A stretch of 64,000 bases of DNA from Mycolicibacterium sp. GF69 (GCF_003284965.1 NZ_QMEW01000015.1:51754-115753); one strand, 5' to 3'. Positions 27,375-37,107 are shown, numbered from the stretch's first letter. Translations and numbers: made by a program. The notes: generated by a model from the sequence alone, not told the origin.

Positions 27375-28118
27375 ATGAAGCCACTCGCGATCCTGGCGGC
27401 GCTACTGCTCACGCTGGCCGCCGGATGCAGCGGCGGATCGCAACCGGACTCGCTCACCGTGTTCGCCGCGGCGTCGCTGAAGCCGACCTTCACCGAGATC
27501 GGCAAGCGGTTCGAGCAGGACCATCCCGGCACTCGCGTGGAGTTCTCGTTCGCCGGCTCCTCCGACCTTGTCACGCAGCTGACGCAGGGCGCGCCCGCCG
27601 ACGTGTTCGCCTCCGCGGACACCAGGAACATGGACAAGGCCGCCGCGGCGGGACTGCTCGCCGATGCCCCGGTGAACTTCGCGTCGAACACGCTGACCAT
27701 CGTCGTCGCACCCGCAAACCCGAAGGGCATCACCGGGTTCAGCGATCTGACCCGGCCCGGGCTCAACGTCGTGACCTGCGCCCCGCAGGTGCCGTGTGGG
27801 GCGGCGACGCAGAAGGTCGAGCAGGCCGTCGGCGTCGACGTGGCTCCGGTCAGCGAGGAGTCCTCGGTCACCGACGTGCTCAACAAGGTCACCAGCGGGC
27901 AGGCCGACGCGGGGATCGTCTACGTCACCGATGCGCGCGACGCCGCCAACCGGGTCACCGTGGTGCCGGTTCCCGAAGCCGCCGACGTGGTCAACGTCTA
28001 TCCCATTGCGACACTGAGGGAATCGTCGCAATCTGCAACCGCGCGGGAGTTCGTCGAGCTGGTGACCGGCGAGGTGGGGCAGCAGGTGCTCGCCGCGGCG
28101 GGTTTCGGTAAGCCCTGA
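27375..28118 (+). CDS. modA: molybdate-binding lipoprotein ModA-like, orphan
   Basis: This 247-residue periplasmic-binding protein has a lipobox LAAGC (lipidated Cys18). The ModA core has LTVFAAASLKPTFTEIG, the oxyanion-binding FAGSSDLVTQLTQGAPADVFASAD, and the C-terminal VYVTDARDAANRVTVVPVPE. It would capture molybdate or tungstate outside the membrane. No modB permease or modC ATPase is adjacent. In M. tuberculosis the modABC operon is elsewhere, so this is probably a second, orphan receptor. The start is ATG 27375. It is convergent with the next gene, with no gap. Confidence 0.88.
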   Translation: MKPLAILAALLLTLAAGCSGGSQPDSLTVFAAASLKPTFTEIGKRFEQDHPGTRVEFSFAGSSDLVTQLTQGAPADVFASADTRNMDKAAAAGLLADAPVNFASNTLTIVVAPANPKGITGFSDLTRPGLNVVTCAPQVPCGAATQKVEQAVGVDVAPVSEESSVTDVLNKVTSGQADAGIVYVTDARDAANRVTVVPVPEAADVVNVYPIATLRESSQSATAREFVELVTGEVGQQVLAAAGFGKP

Positions 28119-28967
28119 TCAGACCAGCGCGGCGAGCTTGCCGGCGAGACGTTCGACGTATGCGGCGACGTCGTCTGCGGACTTGTCGGGCAGCCCGAAC
28201 AGCACCTCGGTGACACCGAGATCGGCCCAGCGAGCGAGCTTTTCGGCGTCGGGTTTGAAGTCCAGCGCCACGATCTGGGGTGCGCCCCCGCGTCCTGCGG
28301 CCGCCCAGGTGTCCTGCAGCAGCTTGACCGGGGCGTCGATGTCGAAGTCGCGTGGCGTGGTGATCCAACCGTCGGCCGACCGGGCGATCCACTTGAAGTT
28401 CTTCTCGGTGCCCGCGGCGCCCACGAGAACGGGGATGTGTGACTGGATCGGCTTGGGCCAGGCCCAACTCGGGCCGAAGTTCACGAATTCGCCTTCGTAG
28501 GACGCCTCTTCCTGGGTCCACAGCGTCCGCATCGCTTCCAGATACTCGCGCAGCATCGTGCGTCGGCGCCCCGGCGGCACATTGTGGTCTGCCAGTTCGT
28601 CGGTGTTCCAGCCGAAGCCGACACCGAGGCTGACGCGGCCACCGGAGAGGTGGTCGAGCGTGGCGATCGACTTGGCCAGCGTGATCGGGTCGTGCTCGAC
28701 CGGCAGAGCGACCGCGGTCGACAGCCGAACGCGCGACGTCACCGCCGCGGCGGTGCCCAGGCTCACCCATGGGTCCAGGGTGCGCATGTAGCGGTCGTCG
28801 GGCAGCGACTCGTCGCCCGTGGTGGGGTGCGCAGCCTGCCGCTTGATCGGGATGTGGGTGTGTTCGGGCACGTAGAACGTCGTGAAGCCGTGATCGTCGG
28901 CGAGTTTGGCGGCCGCTGCCGGCGTGATCCCGCGGTCGCTGGTGAACAGTACGAGCCCGTAATCCAT
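28119..28967 (-). CDS. LLM-class F420-dependent oxidoreductase (Rv0953c-like)
   Basis: This 282-residue luciferase-like protein has the same length as M. tuberculosis Rv0953c. Signatures are DHGFTTFYVPEHTHIP, ATLDHLSGGRVSLGVGFGWN and PVLVGAAGTEKNFKWIARSADGW. ATG 28967 (MDYGLVLFTSD) is preferred over longer starts because the KstR box occupies 28977-28990, so the message is likely leaderless or nearly so. It is probably involved in sterol or lipid breakdown through that regulon. The substrate is unknown. Confidence 0.88.
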   Translation of the reverse strand: MDYGLVLFTSDRGITPAAAAKLADDHGFTTFYVPEHTHIPIKRQAAHPTTGDESLPDDRYMRTLDPWVSLGTAAAVTSRVRLSTAVALPVEHDPITLAKSIATLDHLSGGRVSLGVGFGWNTDELADHNVPPGRRRTMLREYLEAMRTLWTQEEASYEGEFVNFGPSWAWPKPIQSHIPVLVGAAGTEKNFKWIARSADGWITTPRDFDIDAPVKLLQDTWAAAGRGGAPQIVALDFKPDAEKLARWADLGVTEVLFGLPDKSADDVAAYVERLAGKLAALV

Positions 28968-28976
28968 GACCAGAAT

Positions 28977-28990
28977 TAGAACGTGTTTCA
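28977..28990. promoter_or_regulatory. KstR-type operator
   Basis: TAGAACGTGTTTCA fits TNNAACNNGTTNNA exactly. It lies 9 bases upstream of the start codon of the minus-strand oxidoreductase, overlapping where the promoter must be. Confidence 0.75.
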
Positions 28991-29073
28991 GTCCGGCGGG
29001 CAAGCGCCTGGGTTTGCGTCAGCGCGAGCGATACCGGCGACGGGCGTGGCGGGCGCTGTTGTGATGGCACACC

Positions 29074-30204
29074 ATGACCACCGAATGCATCGCCGACCAC
29101 GTCAAGTTCGCCTACTGGGTGCCCAACGTCAGCGGCGGCCTGGTGACCAGTGACATCGAGCAGCGCACCGACTGGAACTACGACTACAACGCCAAGCTTG
29201 CGCGCACCGCGGAAAACAACGGTTTCGAGTACGCGCTGAGCCAGGTGCGCTACGAGGCCAGCTACGGCGCCGAATACCAGCACGAGTCGACGAGTTTCAG
29301 CCTGGCGCTGCTGTTGGCGACCGAACGGCTCAAGGTCATCGCGGCCGTGCATCCGGGGCTGTGGCAGCCCGCGGTGCTGGCCAAGCTCGGCGCCACCGCC
29401 GACCACCTCAGCAATGGCCGTTTCGCCGTCAACGTGGTCTCCGGCTGGTTCAAAGACGAGTTCACCCATCTGGGCGAGCCGTGGCTCGAACACGACGAGC
29501 GCTACCGGCGCAGCGCGGAGTTCCTCCAGGTGCTGCGCAGGTTATGGACCGAGGACGACGTCGACTTCCGTGGCGACTTCTACCGGATCCACGACTTCAC
29601 GCTCAAGCCCAAACCGCTCAACACCCCCGAGCGGCCCAACCCGGAGTTGTTCCAAGGGGGTAACTCCACCGCCGCGCGACGCAACGGCGGCCGCTATGCG
29701 GACTGGTACTTCTCCAACGGCAAGGACTTCGACGGTGTCACCGAACAGATCGTCGACGTGCGCGAGCATGCCAGGGAGGTCGGCCGGGAAGTCCGCTTCG
29801 GGCTTAACGGCTTCATCATCGCCAGGGACTCAGAGCGGGAAGCGAGGGCAGTGCTCAAAGAGATCGTCGCCAAGGCCAACAAGCCGGCCGTCGAGGGCTT
29901 CCGCTCGGCGGTGCAACAGGCAGGCAACTCGGCGCCGGACAACCGGGGTATGTGGGCGGATTCGGCCTTCGAGGATCTGGTGCAGTACAACGACGGATTC
30001 CGCACGCAGTTGATCGGCACACCGGAGCAGATCGCCGAACGCATTGCGGCGTACCGCAAACGCGGCGTCGATTTGATCCTCGGCGGTTTTCTGCACTTCC
30101 AGGAGGAGATCGAGTACTTCGGCGCCAGGGTATTGCCGTTGGTCCGCGAAATCGAGGAGTCCGAGCGCGGCTCGGTAGGAGAACCCGTGCTCGTATCGGC
30201 GTGA
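29074..30204 (+). CDS. SfnG-type FMNH2-dependent dimethylsulfone monooxygenase family protein
   Basis: This 376-residue alkanesulfonate/dimethylsulfone monooxygenase-group luciferase-like enzyme has KFAYWVPNVSGGLVTSDIEQR at the N-terminus, ADHLSNGRFAVNVVSGWFKDEF and the C-terminal GTPEQIAERIAAYRKRGVDLIL. The N-terminal pattern is that of SfnG, which releases methanesulfinate from dimethylsulfone so sulfur can be assimilated. No flavin reductase or sulfonate transporter is nearby, so the assignment rests on the family. The start is ATG 29074. It is divergent from the KstR-boxed oxidoreductase. Confidence 0.85.
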   Translation: MTTECIADHVKFAYWVPNVSGGLVTSDIEQRTDWNYDYNAKLARTAENNGFEYALSQVRYEASYGAEYQHESTSFSLALLLATERLKVIAAVHPGLWQPAVLAKLGATADHLSNGRFAVNVVSGWFKDEFTHLGEPWLEHDERYRRSAEFLQVLRRLWTEDDVDFRGDFYRIHDFTLKPKPLNTPERPNPELFQGGNSTAARRNGGRYADWYFSNGKDFDGVTEQIVDVREHAREVGREVRFGLNGFIIARDSEREARAVLKEIVAKANKPAVEGFRSAVQQAGNSAPDNRGMWADSAFEDLVQYNDGFRTQLIGTPEQIAERIAAYRKRGVDLILGGFLHFQEEIEYFGARVLPLVREIEESERGSVGEPVLVSA

Positions 30205-30254
30205 CCGTTGTGCGCTAGCGTGGTTTCGAAGCCCGCCCGAGCACAGGAGAGGCC

Positions 30255-31130
30255 ATGTCGTACCCAGGACCACCCGGTAGCCCCGGATACCCGCCCGCAC
30301 AGCAGCCGACCACGCAGTTCTCTGCGCCGACGCAGCAGTTCGGCAAGGCGCCGGAAGCAGGTCCGTCGGCCGCCGACGGCCTGAGCAAGCTGCCGGGATA
30401 CCTCGCCATCGCGGTGGCAGTGTTGGGCTTGGCGGTGTATCTGTCGAGCTTCGCGCCGCTGTTCACCATCTCCGCCTCCGACTTCCCCGGGCTGGGCAGC
30501 ATCAGCGGAAGCTCGTTCGGCCTGGTTCTCGCGGTCGCTGCCGCGCTCGTGGCGGGACTGCTGGCCGGGACGACGCTGTTGCCGAAGCAGGGCGTCTCCA
30601 CGTCCGTCTACGCCGTGCTGGCGGTCGCCGGGTTCCTCCTGGTCATCGCCGAGGTGATCAACCGGCCCAGCGGCGCCGCGATCGACTGGGGCCTTTACCT
30701 GATCATCGCGTTCTCGCTGTTCCAGGCGATCGTCGCGGTGGCGGTGCTGCTGTTCGAGTCCGGTGTCATCACCCCGCCGGTGCCGCGGCCGAAGTACGAC
30801 CAGTCCTACGGGCAGCACTACGGCGCCCCCGGCCCGTACTACGGCCAGTCCCATGGCCAGCCGCAGCATGGCGGACCGCAGCACGGCGGACCGCAGCGGC
30901 CGGGCTATCCGTCGACGTACCCGGGCGGTTATCCGGGCGGCCCGTCGACGGGTGGCTTTCCGGGCGCGCCGCAGCAGGGCCACCAGCAGGGTCAGCCAGG
31001 TCACCAGGGCCCGCCGACGCCGCCGACCGGGTTCCCCGCGTACGGCCAGCCGCCGTCCTCATCGGCTCAGACGACACAGGGTCCGGCACAGCCGTCGTCT
31101 TCCTCGCAGTCGGCTCCACCGCCTTCCTAG
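30255..31130 (+). CDS. DUF5336 (34-kDa-antigen-like) membrane protein, Rv0954 homologue
   Basis: This 291-residue protein has a Pro/Gln-rich cytoplasmic head (1-40). Four membrane segments lie at about 50-70, 85-108, 117-137 and 145-168. A long disordered Gly/Pro/Gln/His tail (175-291) includes repeats such as HGGPQHGGPQ. The head and TM core match DUF5336, the family of the mycobacterial 34-kDa antigen. M. tuberculosis Rv0954 has been reported as a member of the cell-division complex. ATG 30255 has AGGAGAGG. The following perM gene is also division-linked. Confidence 0.87.
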   Translation: MSYPGPPGSPGYPPAQQPTTQFSAPTQQFGKAPEAGPSAADGLSKLPGYLAIAVAVLGLAVYLSSFAPLFTISASDFPGLGSISGSSFGLVLAVAAALVAGLLAGTTLLPKQGVSTSVYAVLAVAGFLLVIAEVINRPSGAAIDWGLYLIIAFSLFQAIVAVAVLLFESGVITPPVPRPKYDQSYGQHYGAPGPYYGQSHGQPQHGGPQHGGPQRPGYPSTYPGGYPGGPSTGGFPGAPQQGHQQGQPGHQGPPTPPTGFPAYGQPPSSSAQTTQGPAQPSSSSQSAPPPS

Positions 31131-31201
31131 GCGCAGCCAGTAGTCTGAGCCGCGCGTGCGTCACCGTCGCACGGCAGCCTGACTGAGGAGCGGCCCAACC
31201 A

Positions 31202-32605
31202 GTGGATCAACGGCCAGTCGGCGCACGCCAGGCGCGTGAGTTGCTTCGGGTCGCGTTCGGGCCGTCGTTGGTGGCGCTCGTCGTCATTGCGGCGATCGTG
31301 CTGCTGGAACTGCTGATCGCCAACAGCGACATGACCGGCGCGCTGGGCGCGATCGCCAGCATGTGGCTCGGGGTGCATCTGGTTCCGGTGTCGATCGGCG
31401 GCGCCGAACTGGGCGTGCTGCCGCTATTGCCGGTGCTCGCGATGGTGTGGGGCACCGCCAGGACGACGGCCGCGGCCACCAACCCGCACGGTTCGTGGTT
31501 CGTGATGCGCTGGGTGGTGGCCTCCGCGCTGGGTGGACCGTTGCTGATCGCGGCGATCGCGCTGGCCGTCGTCCACGATGCCGCCTCGGTACTCACCGAA
31601 CTGCAGACCCCGCACGCGTTGCGCGCGTTCGGCGGCGTGCTCGCCGTTCACGCGATCGGTGCAGTGGTCGGCGTCGGGTCACGCGTCGGCGCGCGGGTGA
31701 TGGCCGCGGCGTCACTGCCCGCCTGGCTGCCAGAAGCGTTCCGCGCCGCCGCCGCAGGCGTACTCGCACTGGTCGGCCTCTCCGGCGTGGTGATGGCTGG
31801 TTCGATGGTTGTGCACTGGTCGACGATGCACGACCTCTACTCGATCACCGACTCGGTGTTCGGCCAGTTCAGCCTGACCGTGCTTTCGGTGCTCTACATC
31901 CCGAACGTGATGGTCGGGACGGCCGCGGTGGCGGTCGGGTCCAGTGCGCATGTGGGGCTCGCGACCTTCAGTTCGTTCACCGTGTTCGGCGGTGACATCC
32001 CGGCGCTACCGGTGTTGGCGGCGGTGCCGTCGCCGCCGCTGGGTCCGGTCTGGGTGGCCCTGCTCATCGTCGCGGCGGCCGCCGCGGTGGCGGTCGGTCA
32101 GCAGTGTGCGCGACGGCCGCTTCCGCTCGGTCCGGCGCTGGGCAAGCTGCTGGTCGCCGCCGCGCTGGCTGCGCTGACCATGGCGCTTTTCGGCTATGCC
32201 GGCGGCGGACGGCTGGGCAACTTCGGTGACGTCGGCGTGGACCAAGCGACGTTCGGGCCCGCGGTCTTCCTGTGGTTCGCCGGGATCGGGGCCCTGACGG
32301 TGGCGATGACGGGCGGTATCACCCGCAGGCCGCGCGCCCCCAAGCCGGTCGTCGAGCCGGACGCCGAGCCGGACGTCGAGCCGGACGTCGACCCGGACGT
32401 CGAACCTGTAGCGGACGCCGAACCTGAGCCGGAGGTGGCTGTCGCACCGGAACCGGAACCCGAGCTCGACGAGGACGAACCGATCGCCACCGCCGATGAT
32501 GCCGAATCCGATCGCGCGGACCCGGTCGACTCCCCGGACGACCATGTCGAGGACCCCGAGGACCACTTCATGGCGGACGACGACGGTCCACCCCGCACCC
32601 ATTAG
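31202..32605 (+). CDS. perM: PerM (DUF6350) polytopic membrane protein
   Basis: This 467-residue protein has about nine membrane segments over residues 15-375 (for example [18 protein letters not shown]) and an acidic C-terminal tail (385-467) of Asp/Glu-Pro-Val repeats such as [14 protein letters not shown]. Position, length and topology match M. tuberculosis PerM (Rv0955). PerM is needed for persistence and growth at low magnesium and stabilises the divisome protein FtsB. GTG 31202 has GAGGAG upstream. The tail repeats look expandable. Confidence 0.88.
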   Translation: MDQRPVGARQARELLRVAFGPSLVALVVIAAIVLLELLIANSDMTGALGAIASMWLGVHLVPVSIGGAELGVLPLLPVLAMVWGTARTTAAATNPHGSWFVMRWVVASALGGPLLIAAIALAVVHDAASVLTELQTPHALRAFGGVLAVHAIGAVVGVGSRVGARVMAAASLPAWLPEAFRAAAAGVLALVGLSGVVMAGSMVVHWSTMHDLYSITDSVFGQFSLTVLSVLYIPNVMVGTAAVAVGSSAHVGLATFSSFTVFGGDIPALPVLAAVPSPPLGPVWVALLIVAAAAAVAVGQQCARRPLPLGPALGKLLVAAALAALTMALFGYAGGGRLGNFGDVGVDQATFGPAVFLWFAGIGALTVAMTGGITRRPRAPKPVVEPDAEPDVEPDVDPDVEPVADAEPEPEVAVAPEPEPELDEDEPIATADDAESDRADPVDSPDDHVEDPEDHFMADDDGPPRTH

Positions 32606-32615
32606 GCTGCCAGGC

Positions 32616-33245
32616 GTGCAGCAGCCCCTCCGCGTCCCGCCGAAGGTTCCTGCACGGGTCGTGGTGCTGGCGTCGGGCACCGGCTCTCTGCTGCGATCGC
32701 TGCTCGACGCCACCGTCGGCGAGTACCCCGCGTCGATCGTCGCCGTCGGGGTGGACCGCGACTGTGCGGCGGTCGACATCGCAGCGGGCGCCTCGGTCCC
32801 CGTCTACACGGTGCGGCTGCGCGATTACCCGGACCGGGAAGCGTGGGACGTCGCGATCACCGAAGCCACCGCTGCTCACCAGCCCGATCTGATCGTGTCC
32901 GCCGGGTTCATGAAGATACTTGGGCCGCACTTTCTTTCGCGGTTCATGGGGCGGATCATCAACACCCACCCGGCGCTGTTGCCCGCCTTCCCTGGCGCGC
33001 ACGCGGTGCCGGATGCGCTCGCCTACGGCGTGAAGGTGACCGGTTGCAGCGTGCATCTGGTGGACGCGGGCACCGACACCGGCCCGGTGCTGGCCCAGGA
33101 GGCGGTCCCGGTCCTCGACGCCGACGACGAGGCGACCCTGCACGAGCGGATCAAGGTCGTCGAACGGCGACTGCTGGTGGAAGTACTGGCCGCGGTGGCT
33201 GTCCGCGGCGTGACCTGGACCGGACGAAAGGCGACATTGGGATGA
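32616..33245 (+). CDS. purN: phosphoribosylglycinamide formyltransferase
   Basis: This 209-residue enzyme of de novo purine synthesis transfers formyl from 10-formyl-THF to GAR. The formyltransferase fold has [15 protein letters not shown] at the N-terminus. The catalytic Asn-His-Asp set is in [17 protein letters not shown] and [17 protein letters not shown] 32616 follows the perM stop by 10 bases. The stop overlaps purH as ATGA (33242-33245), giving tight coupling of the two folate-dependent steps. Confidence 0.97.
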   Translation: MQQPLRVPPKVPARVVVLASGTGSLLRSLLDATVGEYPASIVAVGVDRDCAAVDIAAGASVPVYTVRLRDYPDREAWDVAITEATAAHQPDLIVSAGFMKILGPHFLSRFMGRIINTHPALLPAFPGAHAVPDALAYGVKVTGCSVHLVDAGTDTGPVLAQEAVPVLDADDEATLHERIKVVERRLLVEVLAAVAVRGVTWTGRKATLG

Positions 33246-34807
33246 CCGAGGGCAAGCGGCCGATTCGGCGGGCGTTGATCAGCGTCTACGACAAGACCGG
33301 CCTGGCCGACTTGGCTCGCGGGCTGCACGACGCCGGGGTCAGCATCGTGTCGACCGGATCCACCGCCAAAACCATTGCCGCCGAGGGTGTTCCGGTCACC
33401 CCGGTCGAAGAGGTCACCGGATTTCCCGAGGTGCTCGACGGGCGGGTGAAGACCCTGCACCCGCGGGTGCATGCCGGCCTGCTTGCCGATCAGCGCAAGC
33501 CCGAACATGTTTCGGCGCTGGTCGACCTCGGTGTCGAGGCGTTCGAACTCGTCGTGGTCAACCTGTATCCGTTCACCGAGACCGTCGACTCCGGGGCCGG
33601 CATCGACGAATGCGTCGAACAGATCGACATCGGCGGGCCCTCCATGGTCCGGGCGGCCGCGAAGAACCATCCCAGCGTCGCGGTGGTCGTCGACCCGCTC
33701 GGCTACGACGGCGTGCTCGCCGCGGTGCGCACGGGCGGGTTCACCCTCGATGAGCGAAAGCGACTGGCGTCGCTGGCATTTCGGCACACCGCCGAGTACG
33801 ACGTGGCGGTCGCCGCCTGGATGGGTTCGGTGCTGGCGCCCGAGGACCCCCAGAGCCCGCTACCCGACTGGGTCGGCGCCACCTGGGGGCGCAGTGCGGT
33901 GCTGCGCTACGGCGAGAACCCGCATCAGCAGGCCGCGCTGTACCGCAACGACGCGGCGTGGCCGGGCCTGGCGCAGGCGGAGCAGTTGCACGGCAAAGAG
34001 ATGTCCTACAACAACTACACCGACGCCGACGCGGCGTGGCGGGCCGCCTTCGACCACTCCGAAATCTGCGTGGCCATCATCAAGCACGCCAACCCGTGTG
34101 GCATCGCGGTCTCGTCGGTGTCGGTGGCCGACGCGCACCGCAAAGCCCATGCATGCGATCCGCTTTCCGCGTTCGGCGGCGTCATCGCGGCCAACACCGC
34201 GGTGAGCGTCGAGATGGCCGAAACCGTCGCCGACATCTTCACCGAGGTCATCATCGCGCCCGCTTACCAAGACGGTGCGGTGGAGGTGCTCGCACGCAAG
34301 AAGAACATCCGCGTGCTGGTGGCCTCAGAACCGCAGCCGGGAGGCACCGAGTTCCGCCAGATCAGCGGGGGCCTGCTGGTACAGCAGCGCGACGAGTTCA
34401 CCGCCGCCGGCGACGATCCCGTCAACTGGACACTGGCGAGCGGCGAGCCCGCCGATCCGAGGACCTTGTCCGACCTGAAATTCGCGTGGCGGGTGTGCCG
34501 GGCGGTCAAGTCGAACGCGATCGTCGTCGCGGCCGACGGAGCCACCGTCGGGGTCGGTATGGGCCAGGTGAACCGCGTCGACGCCGCTCGACTGGCCGTC
34601 CAGCGCGCCGGCGACCGGGTACGTGGCGCGGTCGCCGCCTCCGATGCATTCTTCCCGTTCCCCGACGGTTTGGAGGTGCTGACGGCGGCCGGCGTGACGG
34701 CCATCGTCCATCCCGGCGGTTCCGTTCGGGACGACGAGGTCACCGAAGCCGCTGCCAAAGCGGGAATCTCGCTGTACCTCACCGGCGCACGTCACTTCGC
34801 GCACTGA
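33242..34807 (+). CDS. purH: bifunctional AICAR transformylase / IMP cyclohydrolase
   Basis: This 521-residue protein catalyses the last two steps to IMP. The N-terminal MGS-like cyclohydrolase domain (about 1-200) has [22 protein letters not shown] and [13 protein letters not shown]. The C-terminal transformylase has [13 protein letters not shown] and the catalytic Lys-His of [11 protein letters not shown]. Its ATG sits inside the purN stop. The length agrees with the mycobacterial enzyme (523 residues). Confidence 0.97.
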   Translation: MTEGKRPIRRALISVYDKTGLADLARGLHDAGVSIVSTGSTAKTIAAEGVPVTPVEEVTGFPEVLDGRVKTLHPRVHAGLLADQRKPEHVSALVDLGVEAFELVVVNLYPFTETVDSGAGIDECVEQIDIGGPSMVRAAAKNHPSVAVVVDPLGYDGVLAAVRTGGFTLDERKRLASLAFRHTAEYDVAVAAWMGSVLAPEDPQSPLPDWVGATWGRSAVLRYGENPHQQAALYRNDAAWPGLAQAEQLHGKEMSYNNYTDADAAWRAAFDHSEICVAIIKHANPCGIAVSSVSVADAHRKAHACDPLSAFGGVIAANTAVSVEMAETVADIFTEVIIAPAYQDGAVEVLARKKNIRVLVASEPQPGGTEFRQISGGLLVQQRDEFTAAGDDPVNWTLASGEPADPRTLSDLKFAWRVCRAVKSNAIVVAADGATVGVGMGQVNRVDAARLAVQRAGDRVRGAVAASDAFFPFPDGLEVLTAAGVTAIVHPGGSVRDDEVTEAAAKAGISLYLTGARHFAH

Positions 34808-34865
34808 TGTCCTGAGATTGGCGCAAGTCAGCCCGAACCGGCGGAAGATGGTTAGGTTGCACACC

Positions 34866-35528
34866 ATGGGCACTGCGTCGCGGACTGTCGCCGTCCTGAT
34901 GGTGGCAGCGACGGTTCTGCTGGCGTCGTGCACTCGCTACGTCGACGACGCACGCGCGGTCCCAGGCGCCGACCTGTCGACGGCGGCGCAGCCCGGCGGG
35001 GCCGATGCCACACAGTGCGAGGCGGTCGATGTTCCGCTGACGACGATCCCGGCGAGGCACGACGACGAACCGGTGATGAAGATCCCGACGCCGTCGGGTT
35101 GGCAGCGCTCGACGATGCTGGATTCGCCGCTGATCCGCTTCGCGATGCGCAACGAGGCCCTCACGTCCGGATCCTTCACGGCGAATGTCGTCGTGACGTT
35201 CGAGAGCGCGCGGGGCTCCCAAGACGCGGACTTGGTGTTCGCCACCATGCGCGACGCCCTGGAGTCGGGCATCGGCGTCACCGACGTCAGCGTCACCGAG
35301 CGTTCGCTTTGCGGTGTGCCGGCCAGGATGTTTCGCTACACGATGCCGGTGATGGGAAACGTCGCGCCGCACCCGGCGGTTGCGCTCGGCGCGGTGATGC
35401 ACGCCGAGGGCATGACGTATGTGGTCAGCGTGACCGCTCAGACGATGGACCCCGACGACCCGACATATCAGCGCGACAGCGAGACGATCCTCGACGGGTT
35501 TCAGTTTCTGCCGCCGTCACCTGCCTGA
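34866..35528 (+). CDS. LpqN/LpqT-family lipoprotein
   Basis: This 220-residue exported protein has the lipobox LLASC (lipidated Cys22). Its mature domain is of the Lpp-LpqN type, with the signature KIPTPSGWQRS, a central VVVTFESARG strand and C-terminal QRDSETILDGFQF. Mycobacterial members (LpqN, LpqT, Mtc28) bind partners at the cell surface, and LpqN interacts with secreted or host proteins. ATG 34866 places the charged n-region correctly. ATG 34848 is an alternative. Confidence 0.82.
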   Translation: MGTASRTVAVLMVAATVLLASCTRYVDDARAVPGADLSTAAQPGGADATQCEAVDVPLTTIPARHDDEPVMKIPTPSGWQRSTMLDSPLIRFAMRNEALTSGSFTANVVVTFESARGSQDADLVFATMRDALESGIGVTDVSVTERSLCGVPARMFRYTMPVMGNVAPHPAVALGAVMHAEGMTYVVSVTAQTMDPDDPTYQRDSETILDGFQFLPPSPA

Positions 35529-35637
35529 GCGGCGGCCGACCCGGACGTTCGATCGCCGCGAGCGTGCACAAAGTCTGACGAATCACCCGCGTGTCGAAGG
35601 CAAACACGCACCGTCGCGGGACAAGTCGTAACTTGGA

Positions 35638-37023
35638 GTGGTGACTCAACCCCAGGAACAACCCCGCACCGTCGGCGAACTGAAGGCATCCGGCCATCGC
35701 GAGCGGGGCGTCAAGCAAGAAATCCGCGAGAACTTGCTGGCGGCGCTGTCGGAGGACCGCGACCCGTGGCCGGGCATCTTCGGTTTCGACGACACCGTCA
35801 TTCCGCAGCTGGAGCGTGCGCTGATCGCCGGCCACGACGTCGTCCTGCTCGGCGAACGCGGTCAGGGCAAGACCCGACTGCTGCGCGCGCTGACCGGGCT
35901 GCTCGACGAGTGGACCCCGGTGATCGCCGGCTCCGAGCTGGGCGAGCACCCGTACAGCCCGATCACCCCCGAGTCGATCCGGCGGGCGGCCGACTCGGGC
36001 GACGATCTTCCCGTCGCGTGGCGGCACCGCAGCGAGCGCTACACCGAGAAGCTGGCCACCCCGGACACCAGCGTCGCCGACCTGGTCGGCGACATCGACC
36101 CGATCAAGGTGGCCGAGGGCCGCAGCCTCGGCGACCCGGAAACCATCGCCTACGGTCTCATCCCGCGCGCGCACCGGGGGATCGTCGCGATCAACGAGCT
36201 GCCCGACCTCGCCGAGCGCATCCAGGTGTCGATGCTCAACGTGATGGAGGAGCGCGACATCCAGGTACGCGGCTACACGCTGCGGTTGCCGCTCGACGTC
36301 CTCGTGGTCGCCAGCGCCAACCCGGAGGACTACACGAATCGCGGCCGGATCATCACGCCGCTCAAGGACCGGTTCGGCGCCGAGATCCGCACGCACTACC
36401 CGCTGGAGCTCGCAGCCGAAGTCGGCGTCATCACCCAGGAAGCCCACCTGGCCGCCGAGGTGCCCGAGTACCTGATCCAGGTGCTCGCCCGGTTCGCCCG
36501 CTATCTGCGCGAGTCCCGCTCGATCGACCAGCGCTCCGGAGTGTCGGCGCGATTCGCGATCGCCGGCGCCGAAACCGTCGCAGCGGCCGCGCGTCACCGA
36601 TCGGCGGTTCTCGGCGAGCAGGAGTCGGTGGCCCGGGTGGTCGACCTCGCCTCGGTGGTCGACGTGCTGCGCGGCAAGCTCGAGTTCGAGTCCGGTGAGG
36701 AAGGCCGCGAGCAGGCGGTGCTCGAACACCTGCTGCGGCGGGCCACCGCCGATACCGCGCAGCGACTGCTCGGCGGCATCGACGTCGCACCGCTGGTGGT
36801 CGCGATCGAGAACGGCTCAGCGGTCACGACCGGTGAACGTGTCTCGGCGCGCGAAGTGCTCGACGCGGTTCCCGAAGTGCCCGCGATCGCCGAGATCCAG
36901 AAGCGGCTCGACGCGAAGACCGAAGGGCAGCGCGCCGCGGCCGTGGAGCTTGCGCTCGAGGCGCTGTATCTGGCCAAGCGCATCGACAAGGTGTCGGGCG
37001 AAGGCGAAACCACGTATGGCTAG
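35638..37023 (+). CDS. MoxR-type AAA+ ATPase (Mg-chelatase-like, Rv0958)
   Basis: This 461-residue AAA+ ATPase has Walker A GERGQGKT near residues 80-87. The Walker B equivalent reads IVAINE with Asn186-Glu187 in place of the usual Asp-Glu. Sensor 1 is VVASANPEDYTNRG, and arginine-finger and sensor 2 regions follow. It is annotated as magnesium chelatase in M. tuberculosis, but no tetrapyrrole substrate is implied. It is paired with the von Willebrand A protein at 37134. Such MoxR-VWA pairs act as chaperones that insert metals or assemble complexes. The start is GTG 35638 (or 35641). A 16-bp inverted repeat separates the pair. Confidence 0.87.
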   Translation: MVTQPQEQPRTVGELKASGHRERGVKQEIRENLLAALSEDRDPWPGIFGFDDTVIPQLERALIAGHDVVLLGERGQGKTRLLRALTGLLDEWTPVIAGSELGEHPYSPITPESIRRAADSGDDLPVAWRHRSERYTEKLATPDTSVADLVGDIDPIKVAEGRSLGDPETIAYGLIPRAHRGIVAINELPDLAERIQVSMLNVMEERDIQVRGYTLRLPLDVLVVASANPEDYTNRGRIITPLKDRFGAEIRTHYPLELAAEVGVITQEAHLAAEVPEYLIQVLARFARYLRESRSIDQRSGVSARFAIAGAETVAAAARHRSAVLGEQESVARVVDLASVVDVLRGKLEFESGEEGREQAVLEHLLRRATADTAQRLLGGIDVAPLVVAIENGSAVTTGERVSAREVLDAVPEVPAIAEIQKRLDAKTEGQRAAAVELALEALYLAKRIDKVSGEGETTYG

Positions 37024-37060
37024 CACGACGACCGCACCACGCCGGCCGCGTGGCGCCGAA

Positions 37061-37107
37061 TGTGGATCTGACGACGGGAATCGCCGGAAAACGTCGTCAG
37101 ATTCACA
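37061..37107. repeat. inverted-repeat hairpin between the AAA+ and VWA genes
   Basis: The 16-bp arms TGTGGATCTGACGACG and CGTCGTCAGATTCACA pair with one mismatch around a 15-base loop. It lies 37 bases after the AAA+ stop and 26 bases before the VWA start. Its position inside a probable operon suggests partial termination or RNA processing that sets the ratio of the two proteins. Confidence 0.7.
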
